DNA of 64,000 nt. Source: Achatina immaculata (lineage: Eukaryota > Mollusca > Gastropoda > Stylommatophora > Achatinidae). The stretch's first letter is position 1. Every line of letters begins with the position of its first letter. Of this stretch, positions 20,610 to 32,018 are shown piece after piece. The stretch is taken from positions 32,269,762-32,333,761 of the forward strand of contig CM019697.1 of NCBI GenBank assembly GCA_009760885.1, in the 5' to 3' direction. Below the pieces are notes generated by a model that saw only the letters and a program-made list of their open reading frames with translations, was not told the DNA's origin and ran no database searches. The position numbers were made by a program, and so were the translations under genes.

Positions 20610-21399
20610 AAATGCCAAGCGATCTGGTGTGTGTCCTGGTCTGCCGTCCTAATAGCTTTCACGAAAACTCAGCTAATTTCACTCATTCTTAATCAGTGCC
20701 ACTGACCTCCTAGAATCCGTGATGAGAGTCACGGAGGTTCGCTAAACAAGTCTAGATTACTAGCTATTTCCATACCGGATGGCAATATATTGCTACTTCT
20801 GTGGCATGAGTTCCCCCCCCCCCTCCGCCGCATGTCAATATATTGCTACATGTTTCGTTTCATTAAAAAAACCCTGTGTAGCTTTTGATTGTAAACATTT
20901 AATGCGTATGTCCAGTGACCTTTGTCATCATTTTGAAGCGTTATTAGAAACGAATGTGAAATTCGAAGTTTCGATCGAGAGTGTTCAACTTTTTAGGTGA
21001 CTTCGGAGGCATAAGGACATGTGACCAGACCAATGTTCTTGAATGTACCTCAAGTGATCTAGACCTATTAGACGGACTAGAGAAGTAGTTAGAAGGTTAT
21101 TTCAGACATTATTTTAGTGAGCGTGCCAATACCATCACAAGACGAGTCTACAAGTAGATCTAAACTTAGCGGATGGTAAGTAGTGTAGATCTAGACTTAG
21201 CCGATGGTAAATGTGGCACTACCATCGGCTAAAAAATATTATCATATTTCAATTTTCCTAAAAAATACCTCTGCATTTATGAAATCTTCATACATTTACA
21301 GCTATTTTAATGCATAATATGTATACTTTTAACGTGGAAATACTTTGTTACATTCATCTTTCAAACTATACTCCCTGTGCATGTCAAGACCCGCTCTTT
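20610..21399. other. AT-rich spacer, no gene seen
   Basis: Contains a C run near 20812-20823 and two local repeats of ctagacttagc(c/g)gatggtaa near 21165-21210. No coding evidence. Confidence 0.5.
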
Positions 21400-21815
21400 T
21401 CCTCTGGCATGGCTGGAATGTCCGCGTTTCGTCCTGTGGCATGGGAAGAGAATATCTTTCTCTCTCTGAACATTAAGTGCCCAAGGCACATGGGGCTTCC
21501 GCAAGGTTTTTCCACAAACGCCTGTCCTTTCCCTTTTTTCCACTATTGCCCAAGTGAGGCCTCTATTGCTCAACACCATTTTGTTGTTCTTCTCCATTTC
21601 TCCTTTAGTCTACCCTTACTTCTGTTCCCCTGTGGTGTCCATCTTAGTGCTATTTTTGGTAGTGAGTTGTCAGTCATCCGGAGCACATGTTCTAACCATC
21701 GCCAGCGTCTTTCCTCAATAATTGCTGTCAGTGGCTTCATCTGCAAATTTTGCCAAAAAGATGTTATTTCTTATGGTGTTTGGCCAAAATATTCTTCTAA
21801 TTCTAGGAATATGAG
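21400..21815 (-). mobile_element. RTE-B LINE, 3' fragment
   Basis: The minus strand shows RRWRWLEHVLRMTDNSLPK-type sequence, ALRWTPQGNRSKGR and CGSPMCLGHLMFRER, split by frameshifts. This is the post-RT end of an RTE-like LINE. The 3' terminus at ~21459 runs into a short (GA)n tail, as in the copies at 41660 and 45690. Sequence to 21400 may be flank. Confidence 0.75.
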
Positions 21816-22330
21816 ATGTTTTAAATTTAATAAGAAGCTGCTGAGGGATGTAATGTAATCTTTCACATCAAGGGTTCTTGACAGAAAAGATGCTGGGAAC
21901 CATCGCTGCAGAGAAATAAAAAAGCAGTCAAAAACAGTTCAAGACCTCAGCAAACAAAATTCTTGTACAGTGGAGGCATCACAATATCTGGCTGTACGGA
22001 ATTGTCTTCGTGTCACGTGTTCTTGTGAAACAGCCAGAAGGTGATAGGAAAATCAAGTTTTATGGCTTGAGGTAGGGGAGGTAACCGACTGGCTGAGGTC
22101 AAACAATCGGGTAATAAACACAAGTGAGTTAAAATTGATCACGTGCTGTGGACAACAGAGCGGGGAGGTGATATTGGAGCCCTACCAAAGAGAACAAGTT
22201 CTTGGAGAAAAGGGGGGGGGGAACTGGTAACAGTCTTATATGTGTAGCTCGGATGAGCCTCAAGCCAGAAGCTGAATTGTAGTTTGATGTGGCTTACACT
22301 AAGATTTCTAGAAGCATTTTATTGCCCAGT
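21816..22330. other. spacer, no gene seen
   Basis: Mixed sequence with a G run near 22214-22222. No recognisable feature. Confidence 0.45.
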
Positions 22331-22776
22331 CTAGTGGTTCCCAACTAGCAAATGTCCGCGGACCCCTTGCTGTTTCAAAATCTGGGCAACGGATATGGGT
22401 AATTTTCAATGAGCAAACGCTATACTACCTTTTAAAAAACACAGCGCAAACTTGATGAATTTTTAAATTGACAGTAATGTAGTTAAGAAAATATAGGCAA
22501 TAGTTAAAAGTTAACATTCTTATTTGTTCTGACGAATAAACAGATTATGAACTGTATGACAGCTAACCGACCTAAATATTGTGAGAGAAATCATGCCACT
22601 TTTGATTCTAAACAATCGCTTCCACATCGGTTGCTAAACATTTCACAATGAAAATAATAATATTATTAATAATAATACTAGTAATGAACCTTGAGGTTTT
22701 GTCACGGACCCCAAAAGCATGTTACGCGGACCACCTGGGGGGTCTGCGGACCACCATTTTGGAACAACAGGCCTAG
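22331..22776. mobile_element. hAT-like non-autonomous element (candidate)
   Basis: The left end reads tagtggttcccaactagcaa with gtccgcggacccc close by. The right end read in reverse is cctgttgttccaaaatggtg with gtccgcagaccccc. Paired ends of the type (C)AGTGGTTC..CAA plus GCGGACC are characteristic of hAT MITEs. The interior is AT-rich and non-coding. The 8-bp target-site duplication is unclear, since the flanks match at only about five of eight positions. Confidence 0.5.
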
Positions 22777-23165
22777 CTGTTGTCTTATGCGGCACATAGC
22801 TTAGGACACCCAATTATGAAAAACGTGGGTAGCTATTTTTCAGTGACAGTCGCCACTGGTATGGTCGCTGTTTACATGCAGGTCGGCCATCATGAAAACT
22901 TAACTAGAAGATTCTCCTGTCGTGTGATCTGACAGTGGAGTTTCTTCCCAGAGATCAGGATGGGCTTTCGCTAATGAGACGAATAGATGGACACTTATTC
23001 AAGAGTGCAGCGAGTTTAACGAGCAAGAGTTAGAATATGGGTATTTTTGAAAGTTATTATAAGTAGTCAGGCTATTTTATTAATGTGTAACTGAAACCCA
23101 TGTTGCAAGAACAAGCGATCGTGACCGTGATTAACAGCAGCATCCCCAAGTCTATTGTCCCAGTG
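22777..23165. other. spacer, no gene seen
   Basis: Mixed sequence with no identified element. Confidence 0.4.
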
Positions 23166-23269
23166 CCGCATATACTGTCTGTGAGACTCACAATCCGTAA
23201 AATACCAGCACTTGAACACCAAAAGATGAAAGACCTAGACGATCTGACAGAAGCCCTCTCACTTCTTCT
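23166..23269 (+). mobile_element. RNH-L LINE fragment (short)
   Basis: Encodes VRLTIRKIPALEHQKMKDLD, a diverged copy of LTVHIIQALEHQKSKDLD at 23527, from the RNase H third-aspartate region. It ends where a reversed RTE-A fragment begins, so related RNH-L pieces flank that fragment. Confidence 0.6.
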
Positions 23270-23515
23270 TACATCTTACATCCTTCCTGTGCCGTTAGAC
23301 GTCACACAGGGCTCGATTGTTAGTTCGCCAAAGTTTCCTGTTTTCGGCGAGTTTTTCAACAACATCATGGGGTTTTATGCCTACTAATTTGGCCTCTCTT
23401 AACAATGTCCTCGTTAGAGTTTCACGTGGTCGACCTCTTTTTTCTTCGGTCTGCTGTGTTCCACTTGATAGCTTGTTCTCGGATTCTCTGTTTCTTCTCA
23501 TCACGTGACTGATAT
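23270..23515 (-). mobile_element. RTE-A LINE, 3' fragment
   Basis: The minus strand encodes the family C-terminus: YISHVMRRN, then KRGRPRETLTRTLLREAK, then WRTNNRALCDV and stop. The tail is ttacatccttcc on the plus strand. It is flanked by two related RNH-L fragments. Confidence 0.85.
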
Positions 23516-24102
23516 ACGACCAGTCTGTGAGACTCACAGTACATATAATACAAGCACTTGAACACCAAAAGAGTAAAGACTTAGACAATCTAGCAGAATC
23601 CCTATCACTAGCAAACACAATATTCAATAAAGGAGTCATCAGTGGATACCCGCCCACAGTAACGTCCAAGGAAGCGAAGAGGCAGACAGACTGGCAAAAG
23701 AGAGAGGAAGAATGTAACAGATTGATAGAAACCAGCACATGAACAAACAATAAACAGACTAAATCCCATCTATAAAGACAAATGGACAAAACAACAATTC
23801 ACAGGAAAAACATGATGAATAATATGAACGTTCAAGAAACGACCAAGTGATAATCTTCCTTCGGAGAAAAGGTCACTGCAGACTGAGACACCATCAATAC
23901 CAAAAGCTGAAAATTGGCCAAACAGAACAATGTGCCCGTAACAAAGAGCAACATCACATCCTCCACAGTTGTCAGCTGTACAACCCACTCAGGCAAAGAA
24001 CTTGACCAGACCCTAGTCTTTTACAAGAGAAGCTCTATGATGATGCTGAAAACCTCCCACTGTCTATCACATTTATGAGAGAGATTGGTGTCGATGTCTG
24101 AC
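23516..24102 (+). pseudogene. RNH-L LINE RNase H and C-terminal region
   Basis: The plus strand shows LEHQKSKDLDNLAESLS, then QWIPAHSNVQGSEEADRLAK, the RNase H block with the fourth catalytic Asp. Next come HCRLRHHQYQKLKIGQTEQC and HHILHSCQLYNPLRQR, the Cys/His C-terminal region, ending LPLSITFMREIGVDV-stop at ~24102. Several frameshifts are present. This is the plus-strand equivalent of 32019-33243 but a more diverged copy. Confidence 0.8.
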
Positions 24103-24195
24103 ATATCTGTGAGGCCACATTTCTATGAATATATAAAGCTGTATTGTCTTGTATAATCTGTTTATTAAAAATTTACTTGACAATAATGCATTATA

Positions 24196-25492
24196 CAAGG
24201 TCCGACAAATAAGTAATGAGACTGATTTTATTATGGCCAAGACATAAATGTCATCTATGAAGCAAAGCATGGATTCTAAAGAGGCAAACTTCATCTATGA
24301 TGTGGCAACTTTTCATCGCCGCCCGATAAGCAGACGACAAATAAGCCGCCATTTTGTTGACCTAGTTAGAGGTGCATTGTCACGCAATCAGCATGGAGCA
24401 AAAAGCTAACATTAAATTCAGCTTAAAATTAGAAAAAAGTGCCATTGATGCGACAAGTTTATGTGGATAATTGTTTATCTCCCGCTCAGATATTCAGGTG
24501 GTATTCAATAGTGGTGTGAAAACGATTACAAATGTAACTAGGCATGGGCGCCTAATTTATGTTCGTAATGAGGAACTCATTGCACAAGTCAGAAAATGGA
24601 AAAAGAAGATCATTGTTTTACTGTGGGGATGATGGCAGATGAATTTGGTGTTAACCTAGAAACCATTCGTAAAATTTTAGTGGAAGATTTGGGCAAGAAA
24701 AAAGTTGTTTGCCGGTTTGTACCACATGCGTTGTCTGATGATAAAAAACATCAGCGTGTTGAGTAAGCAAAAGACATCATCAAAACGTGTCGCAGAAATA
24801 AACATTTCTTAAATTTGATTGTTACAGAAGATGAAACATAGATTTTCCGCTATGATCCCACAACTAAACGCTAAAGTGCTCAGTGCAAGTCATCATCATC
24901 ACCAAAAGGCAAAAAATTATTTCTTCTTCAGAAGTCGAAAGTGAAGACAGTGTTGGCGTGCTTCTACGACAGCAAAGGAGTTATTCACAAAGAATTTATT
25001 TCACAGGGACAGGCCGTCACTGCCAAAGTTTATTTAAGTATTTTAAAACGCCCATTGAAAAGGGCGAGTCCAACCCGAGTATTCAACACTTGGCAGTTTT
25101 TTTCCTTCTTAATTATAATGCACCGGGTCACCGGGCGGTAGTTGTACAGGAATTTTTGGCCCCAAAACAAGTGTGTGTTCTCAACCATCCACCCTATTCC
25201 CCAGATTTGTCTCCCTGCGATTATTTTTTATTCCAAAAATTAAAGTTACCATTGAAAGGAGGCTTCTTTGACGATACTGATGGCATTCAAAGGGCCGTAA
25301 AATGGAGAATTTTTGGGCCATAACAACAGAAGAACTGCAGAGGACGTTCCAGTGTTTGTTAGATCGTGCCACACGCTGCATCAATGCACTCGGGGCTTAC
25401 TCTGAATAAAATGCAGGTTATATAGTATCTTCAACTGTTGTTTATTGTATTTTTTAATGGAATTAGTCTCATTACTTAATTGTCGAACCTTG
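24196..25492 (+). mobile_element. complete mariner transposon (inactive)
   Basis: A 1297-bp element flanked by TA on both sides. The terminal inverted repeats are about 31 bp: left caaggtccgacaaataagta, right (reverse complement) caaggttcgacaattaagta, both continuing atgagact. The length is canonical for mariner. The single internal gene is broken by stops and frameshifts, so the copy could only move if transposase were supplied by another element. Confidence 0.95.
24393..25409 (+). pseudogene. mariner transposase pseudogene
   Basis: It starts MEQKANIKFSLKLEKSAI, as expected for mariner transposases. A stop follows about 24 codons in, then further stops and frame changes. The catalytic region is recognisable as YNAPGHRA and LNHPPYSPDLSPCDYFLFQK, the D34D part of the family triad. 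It closes with LDRATRCINALGAYSE and a stop. Overall span is 1017 bp, about 339 codons, close to the usual ~345, so little has been deleted. An H/D-rich local scramble at 24885-24900 (catcatcatcacc) marks one damage site. Confidence 0.9.
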
Positions 25493-25734
25493 TATTACAG
25501 TTAGCACAGACTTTATATTGTTGATTATTTATATTATTCTTTATATTGTTGAAACACATGAAAGGGGACATAAAAGTCTGGTATTGGTTGTGGCTAGTCT
25601 CGATAAATACCCTGACTCTGTATGGATGTTTGCAATCTTGTTGATCCGCTGTACTTCACCCTTATTTTATTACCAGCTGTCAGAAGTGATTCGTTGTTAT
25701 TATCACTTGCTGTGCCAAGAATGTAACAAGTGAT
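25493..25734. other. AT-rich flank of the mariner
   Basis: No recognisable feature. A 71-residue frame (25518) has no motif. Confidence 0.4.
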
Positions 25735-26187
25735 ACCTTGACACCACCACTTAATGGTTATAGGTGGTGCCGCGACACCACCAGCTAATACTTACAAGTA
25801 CAGCCATGACACCACCAGCTAATACTTACAAGTAGAGCCATGACACCACCAGCTAATACTTACAAGTAGAGCCATGACACCACCAGCTAATACTTACAAG
25901 TAGAGCCATGACACCACGAGCTACTACTTGCCAGTGGTGCCGCGGCACCATCAGCTAATACTTGACAATGGTGTAGCGACACCACCAGCTAATACTTACA
26001 AGTGCGGCCATGACACAACCAGCTAATACTTACAAGTGCGGCCATGACACAACCAGCTAATACTTACAAGTGCGGCCATGACACCACCAGCTAATACTTA
26101 CAAGTTGGGCCATGACACCACCAGCTAATACTTACAAGTGCGGCCATGACACAACCAGCTAATACTTACAAGTTGGGCCATGACACT
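25735..26187. repeat. ~34-bp minisatellite
   Basis: About 13 units of acaccaccagctaatactta plus caagtagagccatg, with variants gcggccatg and ttgggccatg. Confidence 0.95.
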
Positions 26188-26490
26188 AATGTAAAACAAA
26201 CGTGCAGACTAAATCTTAGCGCACATGAAATATAAACTGCTTTATGTGCATTATTATATGGAATAGAAAATACAAATTGTTATAGGTGCATTATTACATG
26301 AAATAAACAAAATACAAACTGCTATAGGTGCATTATTACATGAAATAAACAAAATACAAACTGCTATAGGTGGATTATTACATGGAATAATGCAAAAATA
26401 CAAACTACTATACGCGCATTATTACATGAGATATACAAAATGCAAACTGATATAAGCGCATTATTACATTTAATATACAAATTACAAACT
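26188..26490. repeat. ~42-bp minisatellite, left flank of an RTE-A copy
   Basis: About six to seven units close to aaataaacaaaatacaaact plus gctataggtgcattattacatg. A related 44-bp unit (ctgctataggtgcattctat) reappears on the other side of the LINE at 28625 and around the second LINE copy. Confidence 0.9.
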
Positions 26491-28625
26491 ACAAGAAGAA
26501 AATACTAACATTAATTTCAATCAGGAACTTGCCAATCATTCCAAAACACCCAGTGAAGTTGAGGAGATAGGTATAGATGAGTTATGGAATTCTTACAGCA
26601 CAGCCATAATCACAGCAGCAAAAGTAAGCGCTGGATTGGAAAAACCAAATAGAAAAGCATGGATATCAGATAAAACATGGAAGTATATACATGAAAGACG
26701 AGCAGTCAAGTTAAACATGTTGAATGCAAAAGCAGATCATGAAAGAGATTCGGCAAAAGCAAAATACAAAGACATAGACAAGAAAGTAAAAAGTTCAGCT
26801 AGAAGGGATAAAAGAGAATACATAGACAATATGGCGAAAGAGGCAGAAAAAGCAGCAAAAACAGGAGACAGCAAAACTTTATATAACATACAAAAGAGGC
26901 TAACAGGTACTATTACATCTAAAGAAAGACCAATCCTTAGCAAAACTGGAACACTATTAACATCAAATAAAGACCAAAAGCAAAGATGGGCTGAACACTT
27001 CCAAGAAATACTCAATCGACCACACCCAAAAGAATTGTTAAACCTTGAAACTGACTTACCAGCCCCACAACTAAATGTCAATCTAGATGAAATTAAATTG
27101 CATGAAATTGAAACAGCAGTGAATTTAATGGCTAACAACAAAGCTGCAGGTGAAGATGAAATAACAGCCGAGATGCTAAAAGCTATCAATAGTGACAACA
27201 TGAGACAACTACAGAGAATGTTTAACAAGATTTGGAAAGAAGAAAAGGTCCCTTCTAATTGGAAGAAGGGAATCATTGTTAAAATACCAAAAAAGGGCAA
27301 CCTTAGTGACTGTAACAACTGGAGAGGAGTAACCTTAATATCAGTTGTGTCAAAAGTATTTTGCAAGGTCATTTTGAATAGACTCAAAGATATCGTGGAT
27401 ACTGCAATGAGAGAAGAACAAGCAGGATTTCGAAAAGGGAGAAGCTGTCTTGACCAGATCTTTACTCTCAGGATAATACTTGAAGAACATATTGAAAAGC
27501 AGAAACCATTAATACTGAATTTCATAGATTTTAAGAAGGCATTTGATAGCATACACAGAGATTCATTATGGAGAATTTTAAGTCTATATGGAATACCATC
27601 TAAAATTGTCAACATCATTAAGGACTTATACAATGGATATGGTTGTGCAGTCAAGACAGAAGAAGGGATGAGTGAATGGTTCCAGATTGAAACAGGCGTG
27701 AAACAAGGATGTATACTGTCTCCTTTACTTTTTGGGATTACAATAGACTTCATAATGACAAAATGCTGCAAAGGTAACACAGGTATTGACTGGGTACATG
27801 GGACCCAACTAGAAGATCTTGATTTTGCTGATGACATAACTCTTATCAGTAATAATGTGAATTCCATGCAAGAAAAAAACAGTTAGCCTGTCTTCACTGG
27901 CTAGCAAAATAGGACTTGAAATTAACAAGGACAAAACAAAAATAATGAAAATTCCCATCAATCAAAATGGAAAAATACATATAGAAGGGACAGATATTGA
28001 AGAAGTCAATCAATTTGCATACCTTGGCAGCTACATAGACCAGGATGGTGACACTAGAAAGGAAGTTAGGATCAGAATTGCAAAAGCAGCATCAATCTTC
28101 AAGAATCTTGAGAACATATGGAATTCAAAAGTTATAAGCACAAAAACCAAGTTAAGACTATTCAATTCAAATGTAATATCCACCCTCATTTATGCATGCG
28201 AAAGCTGGAAAACAACTAAAGAAATAGAAAATAAATTAGACTCTTTTGAAAACAAATGCCTAAGGAAAATACTCGGCATCAAATGGAATGAATTCAAGAA
28301 CAATGCAGAGATAAGACAGATGACTGAACAACAACCAGTCTCACGGGTGATCAGGAAAAGGAGATGGACATATGTTGGTCACTTGATGAGAAGAAATGAT
28401 CAGAGAATCCCAAAACAAGCTATCAAGTGGAACACAACAGGCCGAAGAAAAAGGGGCAGACCGCGTGAAACTCTGAAGAGGACATTATTAAGAGAGGCCA
28501 AGTTAACAGGCATAAAATCCTTTGTTGAGGTTGAAAGACTCGCCGAAGACAGGAAAAATTGGCGAACTACTTTGCGAGCCCTATGTGACGTTTAACGGCA
28601 CGGGAAGGATATAAGATATAAGATA
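26491..28625 (+). mobile_element. RTE-A LINE, longest near-intact copy
   Basis: A 2.1-kb copy covering the linker, RT and C-terminal region. It lacks the N-terminal endonuclease, so it is 5'-truncated. Coding is intact apart from one frame break in an A run at 27873-27879. It ends with the family tail gacgtttaacggcacgggaa and ggatataagatat, and then directly meets minisatellite. It serves as the reference for the other RTE-A fragments here. Confidence 0.95.
26636..28595 (+). pseudogene. RTE-A reverse transcriptase (one frameshift)
   Basis: The protein is a non-LTR reverse transcriptase of the kind that copies its own RNA onto nicked DNA. The first frame (416 residues) has motif A at 296-305 (FIDFKKAFDS), motif B at 354-363 (GVKQGCILSP) and catalytic FADD at 397-400. 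A 7-A run at 27873 (6 A in the sister copy at 30615) shifts the frame. The second frame supplies NKDKTKIM, FAYLGSYIDQDGDTRKEV, TLIYACESWKTTKE and the C-terminal MTEQQPVS..GRPRETLKRTLL..LRALCDV end. The ATG at 26636 is not the native start, since the frame continues upstream into the truncated linker. No other stop interrupts it. Confidence 0.92.
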
Positions 28626-28800
28626 CAAATTACTAAATGTGCATTCTATTTTAAAGTACTTGAAATATGTAATCTGCTATAGGTGCATTCTATTTTAGAA
28701 TACATGGAATAAACAAACTGCTATAGGTGCTTTCTATTTCAGAATACACGGAATAAACAAACTGCTATAGGTGCATTCTATTTTCACGTACATTTTGCTG
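28626..28800. repeat. ~44-bp minisatellite, right flank
   Basis: Three to four units of aataaacaaactgctatagg plus tgcattctattttagaatac. The same unit flanks the second RTE-A copy at 29880 and 31372. Confidence 0.9.
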
Positions 28801-29344
28801 TTTTGTGTATACAAAATAACGAAGATAAAATGCAATTTGCTGCATTAACGATCACAGGCAGAGCCTAAAAAACAGCAGGAGAGGATGTCTGACACTGGAA
28901 CGAACGAACTGAAGCAATTACCGGCTGATAGTATTTGTCTGTCCGAATACTTGCAGATAGACACGTCTTGAAGTAAAAATAACCGACAAGATACAGAAGA
29001 ATAAATAAACAATACAATTATTACACTTTTAGAGTTGTTATTGTAGAATATTTATAGCTCAAGCTGGATCCAAAGTGCATGCCGTTTAATATTCTGTTTG
29101 TTATTTTTCATGTCATGCCATTGTGGTGCTGAATTATGATACGATGCATAGTGAAGGTTATTGGTTATTCTTCCGTTAATGGTAAATTTACAGGCTGAGC
29201 ACTATTTTAAAAGCTTATTTGTATTCTATTTTTAATTTTAATAACGATCAAATTAGCAAAGAGACAATGTACATTCTTTTATAACATTTATATTTTATTG
29301 TACCGAGTGACGAGTTTTTAATTTCTTGTCTTTCTGATGTTGGG
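28801..29344. other. AT-rich spacer, no gene seen
   Basis: Unassigned. The stretch ttttgctgttttgtgtatac at 28795 recurs after the second RTE-A copy (~31402), so the repeated block extends slightly beyond the minisatellite. Confidence 0.5.
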
Positions 29345-29438
29345 TAATCCAACCATCCATCCATCCATCCATCCATCCATCCACCCATCCATCCATCCAT
29401 CCATCCATCCATCCATCCATCCATCCATCCATCTATCC

Positions 29439-29522
<84 letters not shown>

Positions 29523-29572
29523 GCCTGCCTGTCTGTCTCTCCGCCTGCCTGTCTGTCCGTCTGTCTGTTATA
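29345..29572. repeat. (ATCC)n(ATCT)n microsatellite
   Basis: About 80 bp of ATCC units pass into about 95 bp of ATCT units, then CTGC/CTGT variants. Confidence 0.97.
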
Positions 29573-29837
29573 TATACTTCTCTTATCTGCGGGATCATCA
29601 TCTACGGTTTGAGTAACCCGCGGCTTGTAAAACAAAAGTGTGAAATGAAATAATCCCCCCCAAAAAATGTGTAAACTTCAATTTATAACTTCCGAGCCCA
29701 TCCGACTGTATAAAGGGCGTCAGAAATCATTTCTTGAACATCCTTTTTTTTTTAGACAGACAGACGTACAGACAGACAAACAGCACATTCACTCACCTAG
29801 AATTGAGCAGATACGTGTGTTGATGTGCCCGCTCTCC

Positions 29838-29839
29838 CT

Positions 29840-29876
<37 letters not shown>

Positions 29877-29980
29877 GAATACATGGAATAAACAAACTGC
29901 TGTAGGTGTATTCTATTTTAGAATACCCGGAATAAAAAAACTGTTATAGGTGCATTCTATTTCAAATGCTATAGGCGCAA
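29838..29980. repeat. (CT)n and ~44-bp minisatellite remnant
   Basis: CT repeats to ~29872 are followed by two to three units of the ctgctataggtgcattctat family that end exactly at the second RTE-A copy. Confidence 0.85.
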
Positions 29981-31378
29981 ACCTTAGTGACTGTAACAAT
30001 TGGAGAGGAGTAACCTTAAATCAGCTGTGTCAAAAGTATTTTGCAAGGTCATTTTGAATAGACTTAAAGATAAAGTGGATACTGCAATGAGAGAAGAACA
30101 AGCAGGATTTCGAAAAGGGAGAAGTTGTCTCGACCAGATCTTTACTCTAAGAATAATACTTGAAGAACATATTGAAAAGCAGAAACCATTAATACTGAAC
30201 TTCAGAGACTTTAAAAAGCATTTGATAGCATACACAGAGATTCATTATGGAGAATTTTAAGTCTATATGGAATACCATCTAAAATTGTCAACATCATTAA
30301 GGACTTCTACAATGGATATGTTTGTGCAGTCAAAACAAAAGAAGGGATGAGTGAATGGTTCCAGATTGAAACAGGTGTGAAACAAGGATGTATACTGTCT
30401 CCTTTACTTTTTGGAATTACAATAGACTTCATAGTGAAAAAATGCTGCACAGGTAACACGGGTATTGACTGTGTACATGGGACCCAACTAGAAGATCTTG
30501 ATTTTGCTGATGACATAACTCTTATCAGTAACAATGTGAATTCCATGGAAGAAAAAACAGATAGCATGTCTTCACTGGCTAGCAAAATAGGACTTGAAAT
30601 TAATGAATTCCATGCAAGAAAAAACAGATAGCCTGTCTTCATTGGCTAGCAAAATAGGACTTGAAATTAACAAGGACAAAACAAAAATAATGAAAATTCC
30701 CATTAATCAAAATGGAAAAATACACATAGAAGGGACAGATATTGAAGAAGTCAATCAATTTGCATACCTTGGCAGTTACATAGACCAGGATGGTGACACT
30801 AGAAAGGAAGTTAGAATCAGAATTGCAAAAGCAGCATCGATCTTCAAGAATCTTGAGAACATATGGCACTCTAAAGTCATAAGCACACAATCCAAGTTAA
30901 GACCATTCAATTCAAATGTAATATCCACCCTCATTTATGCATGCGAAAGCTGGAAAACAACTAAAGAAGTAGAGAAGAAATTAGAATCTTTTGAAAACAA
31001 ATGCATAAGTAAAATACTTGGCATCAAGTGGAACGAATTCAAGAACAATGCAGAGATAAGACAAATGACTGAACAACAACCAGTCTCATGGGTGATCAGG
31101 AAAAGGAGATGGACATATGTTGGTCACTTTATGAGAAGAAATGATCTGAGAATCCCAAAACAAGTTATCAAGTGGAACACAACAGGCCAAAGAAAAAGAG
31201 GCAGACCGCGTGAAACTCTGATGAGGACATTTTTAAGAGAGGCCAAATTAACAAAAAAATGGCTAAATTAAAATCCCTTGATGAAGTTGAAAGACTCGCC
31301 GAAGACAGGAAAAATTGGCGAACTACTTTGCGAGCCCTATGCGATGTTTAACGGCACGGGAAGGATATAAGATATAGG
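29981..31378 (+). mobile_element. RTE-A LINE, second copy with internal duplication
   Basis: Begins inside the RT (ccttagtgactgtaacaatt) and keeps motif A (NFRDFKK, altered), motif B (GVKQGCILSP), FADD and the full C-terminus. The region just after FADD carries a 67-bp direct repeat (30538-30604 and 30605-30671) that shifts the frame. A base deletion near 30218 (AFD region) breaks it earlier. The normal family tail and then minisatellite follow. Inactive. Confidence 0.92.
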
Positions 31379-32018
31379 TGCATTCTATTTTAACTGAAAT
31401 GTTGCTGTTTTGTGTATAGATAACAACAAGACAGAAGCTACAAAACGCCAAAAAAAAAAACACTTCGGCTCTGTACGGAAACATCACAGATAGAAATCGT
31501 TAGCGAGCACAAAACACTAGGTCTTATTACTGACCAACATCTGACCTGGAACTCTCATGTGCAAGGCCTAACAAAACTCATCGCGCAAAAAGTATAACAA
31601 TTAGCCAAAATAAAACGCTTCATCCATCAAGACACAAGGAAGACATACTGCATATCAGATAATACAAACACATTTAGACTACTGCTCGACAATCTGGCAT
31701 GGTTGCTCAGTATCAAATACAAGGAGGCTTTACTCACTTCAAAAGCGAGCAGTAAAACTTATTAGTGATAATGATCAAGCACAAGCAACTAATCAGAACA
31801 AAAAGATCAAGCACAAGCAACTAATCAGCACAAACGTATTAGAGTACTGCCTCTTAAGAACAGGTTCCTGTTTAACAAAGCCAAGTTGGTACATCAAATT
31901 CATTCACAGCATGCTCCGCCTTATCTGTGGAACACGTTTAGATTTAACCCAGAGTGTAGCCAAAACCTAGACTTGATCTTTACAAGAAAAGATTTACTTA
32001 TTCTGCTGCCCATCTTTG

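Noticed and set aside
26737..27867. 376-codon minus-strand frame over the RTE-A RT
   Set aside because: Antisense shadow of the real RT frame. The plus strand carries all RT motifs.
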